NCBI GenBank assembly: GCA_910579805.1 | Contig: CAJTWM010000027.1 | Span: 1 to 48,359 of the forward strand | Length of the DNA stretch: 48,359 nucleotides | Direction of reading: 5' to 3' | Source of the DNA: an uncultured Lachnospiraceae bacterium | Lineage (GTDB): Bacteria; Bacillota; Clostridia; Lachnospirales; Lachnospiraceae | Part shown: piece by piece, positions 1 through 8,497 of the stretch | How the letters are laid out: every line of letters starts with the position of its first letter | Numbering within the stretch: the first letter of the stretch is position 1 | The notes under the pieces: generated by a model | The model's database searches: none | Told to the model about the DNA's origin: nothing | Seen by the model: only the letters and a program-made list of their open reading frames with translations | Position numbers and translations under genes: made by a program

Positions 1-276
1 ATAATCGACGAGTGGCTGAACTACAAGCTTAACGAGAGAGATGCAAAGATGCTCTATGAATTGTTTGAGCAGAGAAGTGGAAATAATTCTACCATCTTTG
101 TCGGACAATTTCCTGTGTCAGAATGGCATGACAGGCTGGGAGGCGGAACACAGGCTGATTCTATAATGGACAGGATTGTTCATAACGCATATGAGATTCC
201 GAGCAGCGAAACGAATCTCAGGAAGATATACGATTCCAAAAAGCTTGCTAATCTTAAGGCCGAGATTGAGAAATAG
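1..276 (+). CDS. istB: IstB-like transposition helper ATPase, C-terminal part
   Basis: The reading frame is open from base 1 and codes for about 91 residues of the C-terminus of an IstB AAA+ helper protein, which works with the IstA transposase of IS21 elements. Recognisable parts are the IIDEWLNYKL start, the FVGQFPVSEWHDRLGG segment and the MDRIVHNAYEI segment that carries the AAA+ sensor arginine region. The Walker A and B motifs lie outside the window. The gene is cut only by the window edge and its stop is intact, so the element may be complete. Confidence 0.88.
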   Translation: MIDEWLNYKLNERDAKMLYELFEQRSGNNSTIFVGQFPVSEWHDRLGGGTQADSIMDRIVHNAYEIPSSETNLRKIYDSKKLANLKAEIEK

Positions 277-354
277 ACACTTGTAAGACCTGTAAAAAAA
301 GTTGGAGCTGTGAGCTCATGCTCATGGCTCCATTACTATATCTTGTGTTTGTGA

Positions 355-422
355 TGGCTCCCAAGTGTTAAAATCCGAGGTAGCTCTCAAGCGATAAAAC
401 GGTGGCTCCGAAGCGTTAGAAT
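355..422 (+). repeat. Three 20-bp direct repeats at the IS21 end
   Basis: Copies lie at 355-374, 381-400 and 403-422 and follow the pattern TrGCTCyCAAGyGwTAAAAy with a few changes. Spacings are 26 and 22 bp. Multiple terminal repeats of this size are typical transposase-binding sites of IS21 elements. The last copy abuts the truncated regulator at 423. Confidence 0.7.
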
Positions 423-884
423 ATGCAGGAAGACAAGGAACTGTCCCGGTTTGATAATATTTACCGCTTTACGCAGATTGAAGAGTTGATGGAAGAGCTG
501 ACCGGTTGGATGATCGGATTTCATGAAAGGCTGGATTTGGAGTTCGATGATTTTAAGAATAAGTCCCGAATGGAAGAAGCGATTTCCTACATTCGGGGCA
601 ACTATGACAAGGATCTGAATATGGCCGTGGTATCCAATCATGTGTCTATGAATTATTCTTTGTTTTCCTATGCCTTTAAACAGTATACGGGGAAGAATTT
701 CGTAAATTATCTGAAAGAGATCCGGATGGGGGAAGCCAGACGGCTTCTTGCCCAAACGGATCTGCGTGTGATTGAGATAAGCCAGCAGGTAGGCTACGAA
801 AATGAAAAACATTTTATGAAAACCTTTAAAAAGGAGTGCGGGGTTTCTCCTACCGAATACAGGAAAAATATGCAGTTCCGGTAA
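423..884 (+). pseudogene. Response regulator with AraC-type output domain (YesN-like), N-terminus lost to the IS
   Basis: The remaining 153 residues hold a linker of about 50 residues and then a full AraC-type double helix-turn-helix. Signs are the stretch EEAISYIRGNYDKDLNM, the YSLFSYAFKQYTGKNF first-helix region and the closing GYENEKHFMKTFKKECGVSPTEYRK signature of the family. YesN-type regulators of Clostridia are usually around 500 residues with an N-terminal receiver domain. Here an in-frame stop lies two codons upstream, inside the IS repeat, and no ribosome binding site precedes the first ATG. The receiver domain is therefore gone. A DNA-binding fragment could still be made from an IS-borne promoter, but I see no clear one. 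Confidence 0.8.
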
Positions 885-887
885 AGC

Positions 888-2795
888 TTATTTTAAAATG
901 ATTTTATTTTTTCCTTTTTTCTCTTCATACATTTTCTGATCGGCAGTATGAAAAAGTGTTTGGAGATCCGTAATATTCCGGGCTTTTTCGAAGGCATAAC
1001 CGCTGCTGACGTTGATGTAATATTTTTTGGTGTGGAGTTTATTATAATTTTCCAAATACTTGTTTATGTTCAAAACGATCTCTTTTGCGTCCGTTTCGGT
1101 AAATCCGGAAGCTAAGGCATAAAATTCATCGCCGCCCATTCTTGAGAGGATCAGCCCGTCCTTGCAGGCATGTTCTAAAGCATGTCCTAATACCTGAATG
1201 GCAAAATTGCCTTCCAAATGCCCGAAAGTATCATTGATGGTTTTTAGGCCGTCCAGATCAAATACCATAGTGAGCAGGGATTCGTCTGTTTCTTTCGCGT
1301 GCTGTAAAAACGGCTCTGCAGATACCCGAAAGCCCTGACGGTTATAAAGTCCGGTCAGATCGTCTTTCATATAAATGGTTTCCAAACGGTTGACTAACAG
1401 GTCGGTTTGTTTGGATTCGCATATATTCCGCAGCATTCTGCTCACGTTCATGATCCAGGTAAGAAAATTAAACTGGTAAGAAAGAACGTTGTCCTTGTAG
1501 GAAAGAGCAATATAGCCAAATTCCCTGTTTTCAAAAAACAGAGGAGAATAGATATAGGAGGAATGGGAATCTGCATAAATATAATCGGGGAGGATGCTTT
1601 TTTTCGTAAAACTGCATCCGGGCATTACCTTTCCGTTTTTATAAGCAAAGGGCATAAGCAGGATATCCATATCTTCCTTTTCTTTTGGCGCCCAGGCGAT
1701 TTCCCGTATATGTGAGGAAACGGAATCCCAATTATGGTAAAGGCAGATATACAGTTCCTGACAGTTGTCTATTTGGGGAAGAAATTTTTCCAATAGCGCC
1801 ATGCCTTCGTCGAGTTCACGGATACTGTACAAGGCGGAAGACATTTTAATATCATTAAATATAGAGGTTTCTAAAGTATTGATGCGCTCCATTAAATGAG
1901 TTTCGTATAAGGAAGGCATTCCGGCTTTCTTTTTATTGCAGCCGCATGAACCATGATATACGGGAGCGGCGGTAACGGTCGTATGAGTGGCGGACGGTAT
2001 TTTTTTGATAGCGTCTAAAAGCAGTTCCATTGCTTTTTGCCCCATTTCATAAATGGGAAAAGTAACGGTGGTAAGCGTAGGCGTAATGTTTTGCCCGATC
2101 TCTAAATGATCGAATCCGGCGACCGCGATGTCTTCCGGAATACGCAGTCCCCGTTTATATAAAGCTTCCATTAAAGACATTGCCATCCGGTCATTGTAAC
2201 AAATGATGGAATCCGGCTTTGGTTCTGACTGTAAAAAGAAATCCAGTGCGGCGTCGATGGCTTCAGAAGTATAGTTGCAGCAATAATAATCCGTATCTTT
2301 GATAGGAAATTGGTGGAGCTGCAAAGTTTCACGATAGTACCGGAGGCGCTCATCGGAAAATTGACTTTCCTGACTGTTTCCTAAATAACAGATACGTTTA
2401 TGAAGGTGGGTAGTTATCATGTGTTCGGTCAATTGGGCCGCAGCCTTGTTATTATCTAATGTAATATGGGGAAAAACGGCGTCCGACTGTGTGATCTCTA
2501 TAATGGGACAAGTGCATTTCTGACGTAAGGTTTCTGCAATATGTTCTTTTAATGACGGGAGGAGATAAGTGCCGGAAGCAAAGCAGATACCGGAAAATTC
2601 GTCATAATTAGGAATACGCAGGATGCTGGATTCCCCAAGACTGTAGTTTCCCACGTCTTCACCGTCCGTAGAAGAAAAAATTTCTGTAATATAGCCAAAT
2701 TCGGCTGCTTTATCTATAATGCCCTGACATAAACTGCTCTGAAAACTGCCGAAAATATGAGAGATAAAAATGCCGATTTTTTTTGAATGATACAT
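888..2795 (-). CDS. LacI-like sensor / GAF-like / GGDEF diguanylate cyclase
   Basis: This 635-residue protein starts directly in the sugar-binding core of a LacI/GalR regulator (KIGIFISHIFGSFQSSLCQGI) and has no helix-turn-helix. Residues about 5-280 form the periplasmic-binding-protein fold, including the PEDIAVAGFDH segment typical of LacI effectors. About 300-470 looks like a GAF-type domain. The last 160 residues are a GGDEF domain with the intact motif MGGDEF and the FDLDGLKTINDTFGH metal-binding region, so it should make cyclic di-GMP. The usual RxxD inhibitory site before GGDEF is not seen. No signal peptide or membrane segment is visible, so it senses a cytoplasmic ligand. The start was chosen at 2795 because AAAGGA sits 6 nt upstream; a longer frame to 2852 lacks a site. 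Confidence 0.87.
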   Translation of the reverse strand: MYHSKKIGIFISHIFGSFQSSLCQGIIDKAAEFGYITEIFSSTDGEDVGNYSLGESSILRIPNYDEFSGICFASGTYLLPSLKEHIAETLRQKCTCPIIEITQSDAVFPHITLDNNKAAAQLTEHMITTHLHKRICYLGNSQESQFSDERLRYYRETLQLHQFPIKDTDYYCCNYTSEAIDAALDFFLQSEPKPDSIICYNDRMAMSLMEALYKRGLRIPEDIAVAGFDHLEIGQNITPTLTTVTFPIYEMGQKAMELLLDAIKKIPSATHTTVTAAPVYHGSCGCNKKKAGMPSLYETHLMERINTLETSIFNDIKMSSALYSIRELDEGMALLEKFLPQIDNCQELYICLYHNWDSVSSHIREIAWAPKEKEDMDILLMPFAYKNGKVMPGCSFTKKSILPDYIYADSHSSYIYSPLFFENREFGYIALSYKDNVLSYQFNFLTWIMNVSRMLRNICESKQTDLLVNRLETIYMKDDLTGLYNRQGFRVSAEPFLQHAKETDESLLTMVFDLDGLKTINDTFGHLEGNFAIQVLGHALEHACKDGLILSRMGGDEFYALASGFTETDAKEIVLNINKYLENYNKLHTKKYYINVSSGYAFEKARNITDLQTLFHTADQKMYEEKKGKNKIILK

Positions 2796-2980
2796 TCTTT
2801 TTCCTTTCGTGATCGTGTAATATATATTTACAGTATTGCCTGTTACTATCATAGCAGAAAATGAAAAACAGGAAAAGAATATTTTGAATATGGAATTTAA
2901 AAAGGATTGGAATAATTAAGTGTTTTGCGAACAGAAAGCAGAGTCTTTCTGACGATGCTGATAAAACGGGGAGGTAAGGA

Positions 2981-3814
2981 ATGAAACTTATTATGTTAGG
3001 AACGGGCAGTGCAACGGTAACAGACTGCTATAACACCTGCTTTTTATTAAAAGAAGGCGAAAGCAGTTTTTTGGCGGACGGAGGCGGAGGAAACGGAATC
3101 CTGACGCAGCTAAAAAAAGCGGGGGAAGATCTTAAAAATATACATGACATTTTTGTGACCCATAAGCATATCGATCATATTTTAGGCGTGATCTGGGTGG
3201 TGCGCGTCATCAGCCAGAAAATGAACCAAGGGAAATATAAAGGAGACCTGAATATATACGCCCACAAAGAATTGATGGAAATCTTGGAAAATATGCTTTA
3301 TACTCTGATCCGTGAAAAAGAAACAAAGCTGATCGGAAAGAGGGTACATTTGATCTGCGTGGAAGACGGAGAAGAAAAGACAATTCTGCAAAAAAAGACG
3401 GTCTTTTTTGATATTCATTCCACAAAGGCAAAGCAGTTTGGGTTCACTATGAATCTGGCAGACGGCGTCAGGCTGACCTGCTGCGGCGACGAGCCTTATA
3501 AGGAAGCGGCGGAAAAGTATGTGAAGGGCAGTAAATGGCTGATGCATGAGGCGTTCTGCCTTTACTCTCAGGCGGATATTTTCAAACCCTATGAAAAACA
3601 TCATTCAACGGTATTGGAAGCATGTAGGACGGCACGAAGACTGGGCGTGGAGAATTTGATTTTATACCATACGGAAGATAAAAATATTGTGGACAGAAAA
3701 CGGCTGTATACAGAGGAAGGACGGAAAGAATTTTCCGGGAATTTGTATGTGCCAGAAGATCTGGAAACGATAGAACTGGCATGGGAAGAACCTCTTAAAG
3801 GAAAAACTCAATAA
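2981..3814 (+). CDS. Metallo-beta-lactamase-fold hydrolase, RNase Z-like
   Basis: This 277-residue protein has the metallo-beta-lactamase fold. The N-terminal strand MKLIMLGTGSA and the zinc motif THKHIDH (HxHxDH, about residues 60-66) are those of the RNase Z / arylsulfatase-like branch. Later metal ligands are likely D170 region (TCCGDEP) and the final histidine in LILYHTED. The AMFS-type exosite needed for tRNA maturation is not evident, so a small-molecule or cyclic-nucleotide phosphodiesterase is as likely as RNase Z. GGGGAGGTAAGGA lies just upstream of the ATG. The gene overlaps the convergent azlD by 20 bp at its 3' end. Confidence 0.75.
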   Translation: MKLIMLGTGSATVTDCYNTCFLLKEGESSFLADGGGGNGILTQLKKAGEDLKNIHDIFVTHKHIDHILGVIWVVRVISQKMNQGKYKGDLNIYAHKELMEILENMLYTLIREKETKLIGKRVHLICVEDGEEKTILQKKTVFFDIHSTKAKQFGFTMNLADGVRLTCCGDEPYKEAAEKYVKGSKWLMHEAFCLYSQADIFKPYEKHHSTVLEACRTARRLGVENLILYHTEDKNIVDRKRLYTEEGRKEFSGNLYVPEDLETIELAWEEPLKGKTQ

Positions 3815-4097
3815 TAAAAACGGCCAGACAGGAAAAAACGGCTACCTGAAACAGACTTTTCCCCCGCCATGCGAGCGCCACGCCGACAGCCAGTGCCAAA
3901 AGGCCGGACCATACGCTGTTTGTGGCCTCCAGTATGGCGGGAAAAGTCATAACGGACAAAGTGACGTAGGGAACGTAAAATAAAAAGGAACGGACGCTTT
4001 TGTTTTTGATTTCCTTTCGGATCAGGGTGAGGGGGAGCACGCGTATCAGATAGCTGACCGCGGCCATAATGAAGATATAAAGATAAATCTGGGGCAT
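3795..4097 (-). CDS. azlD: AzlD-type small subunit of a branched-chain amino acid exporter
   Basis: A 100-residue protein with about four membrane segments. It matches the AzlD family in length and in the opening YLYIFIMAAVSYLIRVLPLTLIRKEI. AzlD pairs with AzlC to export branched-chain amino acids or analogues. The start is at 4097 with GGAGG six bases upstream; a longer frame to 4154 is not supported. It lies 80 bp downstream of azlC on the same strand. Its 3' end overlaps the oppositely oriented hydrolase gene by 20 bp. Confidence 0.85.
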   Translation of the reverse strand: MPQIYLYIFIMAAVSYLIRVLPLTLIRKEIKNKSVRSFLFYVPYVTLSVMTFPAILEATNSVWSGLLALAVGVALAWRGKSLFQVAVFSCLAVFIIEFFL

Positions 4098-4177
4098 AAT
4101 AATCCTCCGTTTCCGCCCTTCTATATATGGGCATAATATTGGATATAAGTACAAGACGATTTTGTAATATTTTAAAA

Positions 4178-4915
4178 TCAGGCCGCCGTTTTACCATTTT
4201 TGGTATCCGGCTTGTCCGGCAGGGGAAACAGTACCGCGGCGGCGCCTGAAATCACTACGGTCAGTATGATAATGCGCATACCCGAGGAGAGAAAAGAAAA
4301 TGCGGGCAGTTTTGCAAAAAGATAGCTGGCGAGCATGGACAAGACTACCAGCCCGGCAATGATCTTGTTTTTCTTTGCGGGCGGTATAATAATGGCAAGG
4401 AACATTCCGTAAAGTCCTACGCTGAGTGCGCTCATAACGTTGGAAGGAAGGACGTTGCCGCACAGTACGCCCAGACAGGTACCAAGCGCCCAGCCGGGAG
4501 CGGCCACAAGGATGACGCCGTAAGTATAAAAAGGATTTAATGTACCGGGAAACGCCATGGACACGCCAAAGATCTCGTCGGTAACGTCAAATCCGATTAA
4601 AAGCCTGTGAAGAAGCGAGGTGTCGGGAGATAATTTCTGACTAAGGGAACAGGACATCAAAAGGTAACGGGCATTTGCCACCAATATCATAACTGCCATT
4701 TCCAAATAGCTGCCCTGTGCGGCGATCACGGTAAAACCGGCGGCCTGTCCGGCGGAAGCGTTTACAAGCAGGCTGGTAACGGTTGCCTGAAAGGCGGTCA
4801 TTCCGGCGTTTTTGGCGGCGATTCCCAAAGTGAAAGAAACGGCCAGATAACCAAGACAGATCGGTATGCCGTGCCGGAGTCCCTGATGAAAACAAAGCCG
4901 GTTTTCTTTTTGCAT
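4178..4915 (-). CDS. azlC: AzlC-type large subunit of a branched-chain amino acid exporter
   Basis: This 245-residue membrane protein of the AzlC family carries the signature GIPICLGYLAVSFTLGIAAKNAGM at its start and the NARYLLMS segment in its middle, with several hydrophobic helices. With AzlD it forms an inner-membrane exporter of branched-chain amino acids. GGAGG lies 8 nt before the chosen ATG at 4915; an ATG at 4930 is possible with AAGGTG upstream. A short perfect hairpin (4942-4960, stem ATCGCGG) lies in the leader, and a SigA-type promoter is found around 5001-5029. Confidence 0.88.
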   Translation of the reverse strand: MQKENRLCFHQGLRHGIPICLGYLAVSFTLGIAAKNAGMTAFQATVTSLLVNASAGQAAGFTVIAAQGSYLEMAVMILVANARYLLMSCSLSQKLSPDTSLLHRLLIGFDVTDEIFGVSMAFPGTLNPFYTYGVILVAAPGWALGTCLGVLCGNVLPSNVMSALSVGLYGMFLAIIIPPAKKNKIIAGLVVLSMLASYLFAKLPAFSFLSSGMRIIILTVVISGAAAVLFPLPDKPDTKNGKTAA

Positions 4916-5000
4916 CTTATTAACCTCCATTTCACCTTCATATCGCGGTTTTGCCGCGATTCCAATACAGATCGCGTGTATTCTTAAAATCTATCTTAAC

Positions 5001-5029
5001 AGTATAATACCTTTGACAAAAATAGTCTA
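5001..5029 (-). promoter_or_regulatory. Predicted SigA promoter for azlCD
   Basis: On the minus strand, TAGACT (5029-5024) and TATACT (5006-5001) are separated by 17 bp. The -35 box is weak and the -10 box good. It would start transcripts around 4995, about 80 bp before azlC. Confidence 0.45.
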
Positions 5030-5046
5030 ATAAAAATTATGAGTCG

Positions 5047-5079
5047 TTGACTCTGACGGTAGGAATGTGTTATTATAAT
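5047..5079 (+). promoter_or_regulatory. Possible promoter for the Hpt gene
   Basis: A perfect TATAAT lies at 5074-5079. The only TTGAC-like box (TTGACT, 5047-5052) is 21 bp away, which is too far, so this is a tentative call based mainly on the -10 box. Confidence 0.35.
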
Positions 5080-5159
5080 TGATGCAAAAAAGTGTTTTAA
5101 GAGTTACATGAGAAAAGTTCTTATTATATTCAGAATAATGAAAAAGGAGAGATAAGGTT

Positions 5160-5531
5160 ATGGACGAAGAATTTAAAAAACTGTTGATAGAGAATGGCGC
5201 GGACGTAGAGACTACCATTAAACGTTTTATGGGAAATGAAGGCCTGTACTTAAAATTTCTTATGAAGTTTCCGGATGATAAGAATTATGAAAGCATACAG
5301 GAGCATATTGCGGAAGGCAATTATGAAGCCGCGTTTAACGATGCGCATACATTGAAAGGCGTATCCGCGAATCTGGGATTGAACCCGATCTATGAAGGGG
5401 CGTCGAGGCTGGTAGAACTTCTGCGTGGAAAACAGCCGGAAGAGGTAGACGTGGAAGAAGTGAACAGAGTGAAAGACGAACTGGGGGAAAAATGCAGTTT
5501 TTTCCGTCAGCTTTTAAAGGAACACGCTTAA
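5160..5531 (+). CDS. Stand-alone Hpt phosphotransfer protein
   Basis: A 123-residue all-helical protein with the histidine phosphotransfer motif AHTLKGVSANLG; the phosphorylated residue should be H63. Hpt proteins relay phosphate between a hybrid kinase receiver and a final response regulator. No kinase is fused to it, so it must act in trans. The best partner in the window is the hybrid kinase at 17456-20020, with the receiver/HD-GYP proteins as end points. AGGAGA lies about 9 nt before the ATG. A hairpin follows the stop at 5551-5593. Confidence 0.85.
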   Translation: MDEEFKKLLIENGADVETTIKRFMGNEGLYLKFLMKFPDDKNYESIQEHIAEGNYEAAFNDAHTLKGVSANLGLNPIYEGASRLVELLRGKQPEEVDVEEVNRVKDELGEKCSFFRQLLKEHA

Positions 5532-5550
5532 ACATCATAAGAAAATCAAT

Positions 5551-5593
5551 ACAGGGCAGCAGGAAGGAGTTTGGTATTTTCCCGCTGCCCTGT
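5551..5593 (+). terminator. Stem-loop after the Hpt gene
   Basis: A 10-bp perfect stem (ACAGGGCAGC with GCTGCCCTGT) closes a 23-nt loop that contains a T-rich stretch. No T-run follows the stem, so termination may be weak. Apart from this hairpin and the promoter at 5700-5728, the 328-bp gap to the next gene (5532-5859) shows nothing I can identify. Confidence 0.4.
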
Positions 5594-5699
5594 AGTCTGA
5601 ATGCGTGCCAATATGCAGTACGGCGTTATTTCTAAATATTCCCATCCTGAAACAGGGGGAAAACGGGATTTCCCCGGAAACGAAAAGCCGGAAAATATA

Positions 5700-5728
5700 T
5701 TGACATTTTAGCAGAAAAATGGTATACA
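5700..5728 (+). promoter_or_regulatory. SigA promoter for the first HD-GYP gene
   Basis: A consensus TTGACA (5700-5705), a 17-bp spacer and TATACA (5723-5728). It predicts a leader of about 125 nt before the gene at 5860. Confidence 0.75.
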
Positions 5729-5859
5729 ATTAATAGATTATTGAGCAAAGACAAAAGAAAACGATAAAGCGGAAAACGGATTGGAAAATCAAGGATTTTT
5801 AAACCGGTAAATTTGTATCTGCGGCTTGATTTGCAGGCAGAGCGGGAATGGAGATCAGG

Positions 5860-6942
5860 ATGGAAAAGCAGCGTATATTGATTGTTGATGATGAAGAAGT
5901 AAACAGAGCGATACTTGGAGTGATTTTTCGTTCTACATATGAGATCGTAGAAGCCTCGAACGGTCAGGAAGCGATAGAACAGATCAAACAGAATCCGAAT
6001 CTGGCATTAGTCTGTCTGGATGTTGTGATGCCTGTATTGGACGGATTCGGGGTATTGGAGTACATGAAAGAACAGAAGATGCTGGAAACCGTACCGGTTA
6101 TCCTCATTACCGGTGAAACGGTCAGGGACAGCGAAGACCGCGCATATGCTTACGGTATCGCGGACGTTATGCATAAACCTTTCTACCCTGATATCGTAAA
6201 GCGGAGAGCCAGCAATATCATAGAACTGTACCAGCATAAAAATTATATGGAGACCCGTCTGCGCGAGCAGGAACAGGAGCTTGCGGCAAAAGAAAAGAAA
6301 ATTCAGGAAAATAACGATTTCATGATAGAGGCGCTCAGTTCTGTCGTAGAGTTCAGAAATTCCGAGACGGGAGAGCATATCAGACGTATTAAATATTTTA
6401 CCAGGATATTGTTAAAATATCTTGCAAAGTATTTCCCAGAATACAATATTACCCCCGCCCAGATCGCCGAGATCACGAGGGCGTCGGCATTGCACGATAT
6501 CGGAAAGATAGCCATTCCCGATGCGATCCTGTTAAAGCCGGGTAAATTGACCGAGAAAGAATTTGAAGTGATGAAGACCCACACCGTAGTCGGATGTGGA
6601 ATCTTGGAAACCTTCAAGAAAAATCAGTCGGAAGAATTTTATCAGTATTGTTATGATATCTGCCGTCATCATCATGAGCGGTGGGACGGAAACGGTTATC
6701 CGGATCATCTGGTGGGAGACGAGATTCCTATCAGCGCACAGATCGTTTCTATAGCAGATGTTTATGACGCACTGGTCAGTGAAAGAGTATATAAAGGTGC
6801 TTACGCCAATAATGCAGCATACGCAATGATTATGAACGGTGAATGCGGTCAGTTTTCACCTACTGTACTGGAATGTTTTGATCTTGCTAAAGAAGATTTC
6901 TTCAATATTGTTGAAGTAATCAAGATGTTTGATTTTTCGTAA
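5860..6942 (+). CDS. Response regulator with HD-GYP cyclic di-GMP phosphodiesterase output
   Basis: A 360-residue protein. Residues about 3-120 form a receiver domain (ILIVDDEE, phosphoacceptor Asp in CLDVVMP, Lys in MHKPF), followed by a coiled-coil linker (KNYMETRLREQEQELAAKEKKIQ). The rest is an HD-GYP domain with all the expected metal residues: GEHIRRI, ALHDIGK, MKTHTVVG, HHHERWDGNGYP and IADVYDAL. It should degrade cyclic di-GMP when activated by phosphorylation. The start at 5860 has GGAGAT 6 nt upstream; an ATG four codons earlier has no good site. It has its own promoter and terminator, so it is a single-gene unit between the Hpt gene and the chemosensory operon. Confidence 0.93.
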   Translation: MEKQRILIVDDEEVNRAILGVIFRSTYEIVEASNGQEAIEQIKQNPNLALVCLDVVMPVLDGFGVLEYMKEQKMLETVPVILITGETVRDSEDRAYAYGIADVMHKPFYPDIVKRRASNIIELYQHKNYMETRLREQEQELAAKEKKIQENNDFMIEALSSVVEFRNSETGEHIRRIKYFTRILLKYLAKYFPEYNITPAQIAEITRASALHDIGKIAIPDAILLKPGKLTEKEFEVMKTHTVVGCGILETFKKNQSEEFYQYCYDICRHHHERWDGNGYPDHLVGDEIPISAQIVSIADVYDALVSERVYKGAYANNAAYAMIMNGECGQFSPTVLECFDLAKEDFFNIVEVIKMFDFS

Positions 6943-6961
6943 GATATGAAAAAATAAAGGT

Positions 6962-7000
6962 AAAGACAGCAAAACAGGGCGTATGTTTTGCTGTCTTTTA
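6962..7000 (+). terminator. Rho-independent terminator
   Basis: A perfect 14-bp stem (AAAGACAGCAAAAC / GTTTTGCTGTCTTT) with a 9-nt loop. The 3' arm itself ends in T residues. It separates the HD-GYP gene from the operon that starts at 7052. Confidence 0.85.
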
Positions 7001-7051
7001 GTGATTGTTTCTGACCGGGAAAGTCCGGAATAAGTGGGATGGAGTATTGTT

Positions 7052-8479
7052 ATGGGACAGAGTGACTTTGGCATTTTTCCTATGGATGATGCACTGGAAA
7101 TGATTCTTGCGTTTGATCAGGAAGGATTGATCACTTATGCAAATGCTGCCGCGAAGAAAAACATGGGGTATGAGGAAGACATATGCGGTATGCATATCGG
7201 TAAAGTGTTCTCGAATACTTTTAAAGATACGGTAGAAGAATTTGAATCGGAATATTCTTCCGACGGCAAAGTACACAATCATACGGTTTACCGTAAAAAT
7301 CTTACCTGTTTTCCCGTGGAGGCACGGATCGTTAAGAATGAAGAAAAGAACATTTATATCTGCATGGCAAACGATATTTTGGAAAAAGAGCACCTGACAA
7401 GGGAGATCGAACAGGTGAAACAGGATGCGGCGCAGGCAATGCAGGTAAAATCGGAATTTGTAGCCAACGTGACGCATGAGCTGCGGACGCCGGTGAACGG
7501 CGTGCTGGGAAACGTAAGGGAACTGCTGCCTGACGAAACGGAGGCCAAAAAACTTCGTATCCTGCGGCTGATAGAACGCTGCTGCGACGATATGAACAAG
7601 ATCATCAATAATATTTTGGATTTTTCCAAGTTAGAGGCGGGGAAATTTACACTGGAGCCGCGCCGGTTCAATTTCAGGAATATGCTCGATTATGTAAAGT
7701 CCAGCCATATTCACAGGATCACCGAAAAAGGACTGGAATTTTTTATGTCGGTATCGCCGCAGGTACCGGAATACATAATCGGCGACGAACTGCGTATCGT
7801 GCAGGTTCTAAACAATCTGATCTCCAATGCGCAAAAGTTTACTTCGGTGGGGAAGATCAGTGTGGAGATCTTAATGACGGCCCGCATGAAGGATACGGTG
7901 GAATTGTTTTTCCTTGTGCATGATACGGGAATAGGCATAGACAAGATGGATCAGGATAAGCTGTTCAAAAGCTTTTCGCAGGTGGATGCTTCTATTTCCA
8001 GAAAGTATGGGGGAACGGGCTTGGGACTCAACATCTGTAAGCAGCTGGTAGAGCTTATGGGCGGAAATATCGCGGTAGAGAGCAGGAAGAACAGGGGAAC
8101 CACTTTTTCCTTTTCTATATGGGCGGGCGTAGACAGTACGGACGAAGACGGAACGGGCGAAGAAATGATCGCCGTGGATAAAATGTCGTTCGTCTATTTC
8201 AGGCCAGAGGAGGATGAAGAGGAAGACGGTATCAAAAAATATGGGACTCCGGAAAATAAAGAAGCTTTACAGAAAAACCTATCCAAACTTATTTTGAGCG
8301 TAGAGATGGAAAACTGGGAGAAAGCGGAAAGCTTTATGGAGACGATCAAGCAGTTGACGGAAGAAGCGCCCAGGGAAGTAGGCAGGGTGATATTAAAACT
8401 GAAGATGGCGATTCAAAAGGAGAATTACGACAAGGTTTCGGCAGGCTTTGAAGAATTGAAGAAGCTTGTGGAAGAGTAG
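7052..8479 (+). CDS. Cytoplasmic PAS-domain histidine kinase
   Basis: A 475-residue kinase without membrane segments. A PAS domain (about 8-115; LAFDQEGLITYANAAAKKNMGY) is followed by a HisKA dimerisation domain with the phosphorylated histidine in NVTHELRTPVNG. A complete ATPase domain follows (NNLISNAQKFT, HDTGIGI, GGTGLGLNICKQLVELMGG). The last 110 residues are acidic and helical and unassigned. GGAG lies 7 nt before the ATG at 7052; an upstream GTG at 7034 lacks a site. It is the first gene of a tightly packed eight-gene operon; 18 bp separate it from the next gene, a degenerate RR/HD-GYP protein that may be its target. Confidence 0.88.
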   Translation: MGQSDFGIFPMDDALEMILAFDQEGLITYANAAAKKNMGYEEDICGMHIGKVFSNTFKDTVEEFESEYSSDGKVHNHTVYRKNLTCFPVEARIVKNEEKNIYICMANDILEKEHLTREIEQVKQDAAQAMQVKSEFVANVTHELRTPVNGVLGNVRELLPDETEAKKLRILRLIERCCDDMNKIINNILDFSKLEAGKFTLEPRRFNFRNMLDYVKSSHIHRITEKGLEFFMSVSPQVPEYIIGDELRIVQVLNNLISNAQKFTSVGKISVEILMTARMKDTVELFFLVHDTGIGIDKMDQDKLFKSFSQVDASISRKYGGTGLGLNICKQLVELMGGNIAVESRKNRGTTFSFSIWAGVDSTDEDGTGEEMIAVDKMSFVYFRPEEDEEEDGIKKYGTPENKEALQKNLSKLILSVEMENWEKAESFMETIKQLTEEAPREVGRVILKLKMAIQKENYDKVSAGFEELKKLVEE

Positions 8480-8497
8480 AATAGAGGGGAGCGGCAT

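Larger units (their letters stand above)
1..427 (+). mobile_element. Right end of an IS21-family insertion sequence (left part outside window)
   Basis: The element enters from the left edge with the C-terminal part of its istB helper gene. A non-coding tail with three diverged 20-bp repeats then leads into a truncated host gene. IS21 elements characteristically end in multiple short repeats and a terminal CA; a TGCA at 424-427 is the likely tip, but the exact junction cannot be fixed without the other end or an empty site. The istA transposase must lie to the left of the window. Confidence 0.75.

Noticed and set aside
2171..2353. Short minus-strand frame within the diguanylate cyclase gene
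   Set aside because: It is a shadow in another frame of the same strand.
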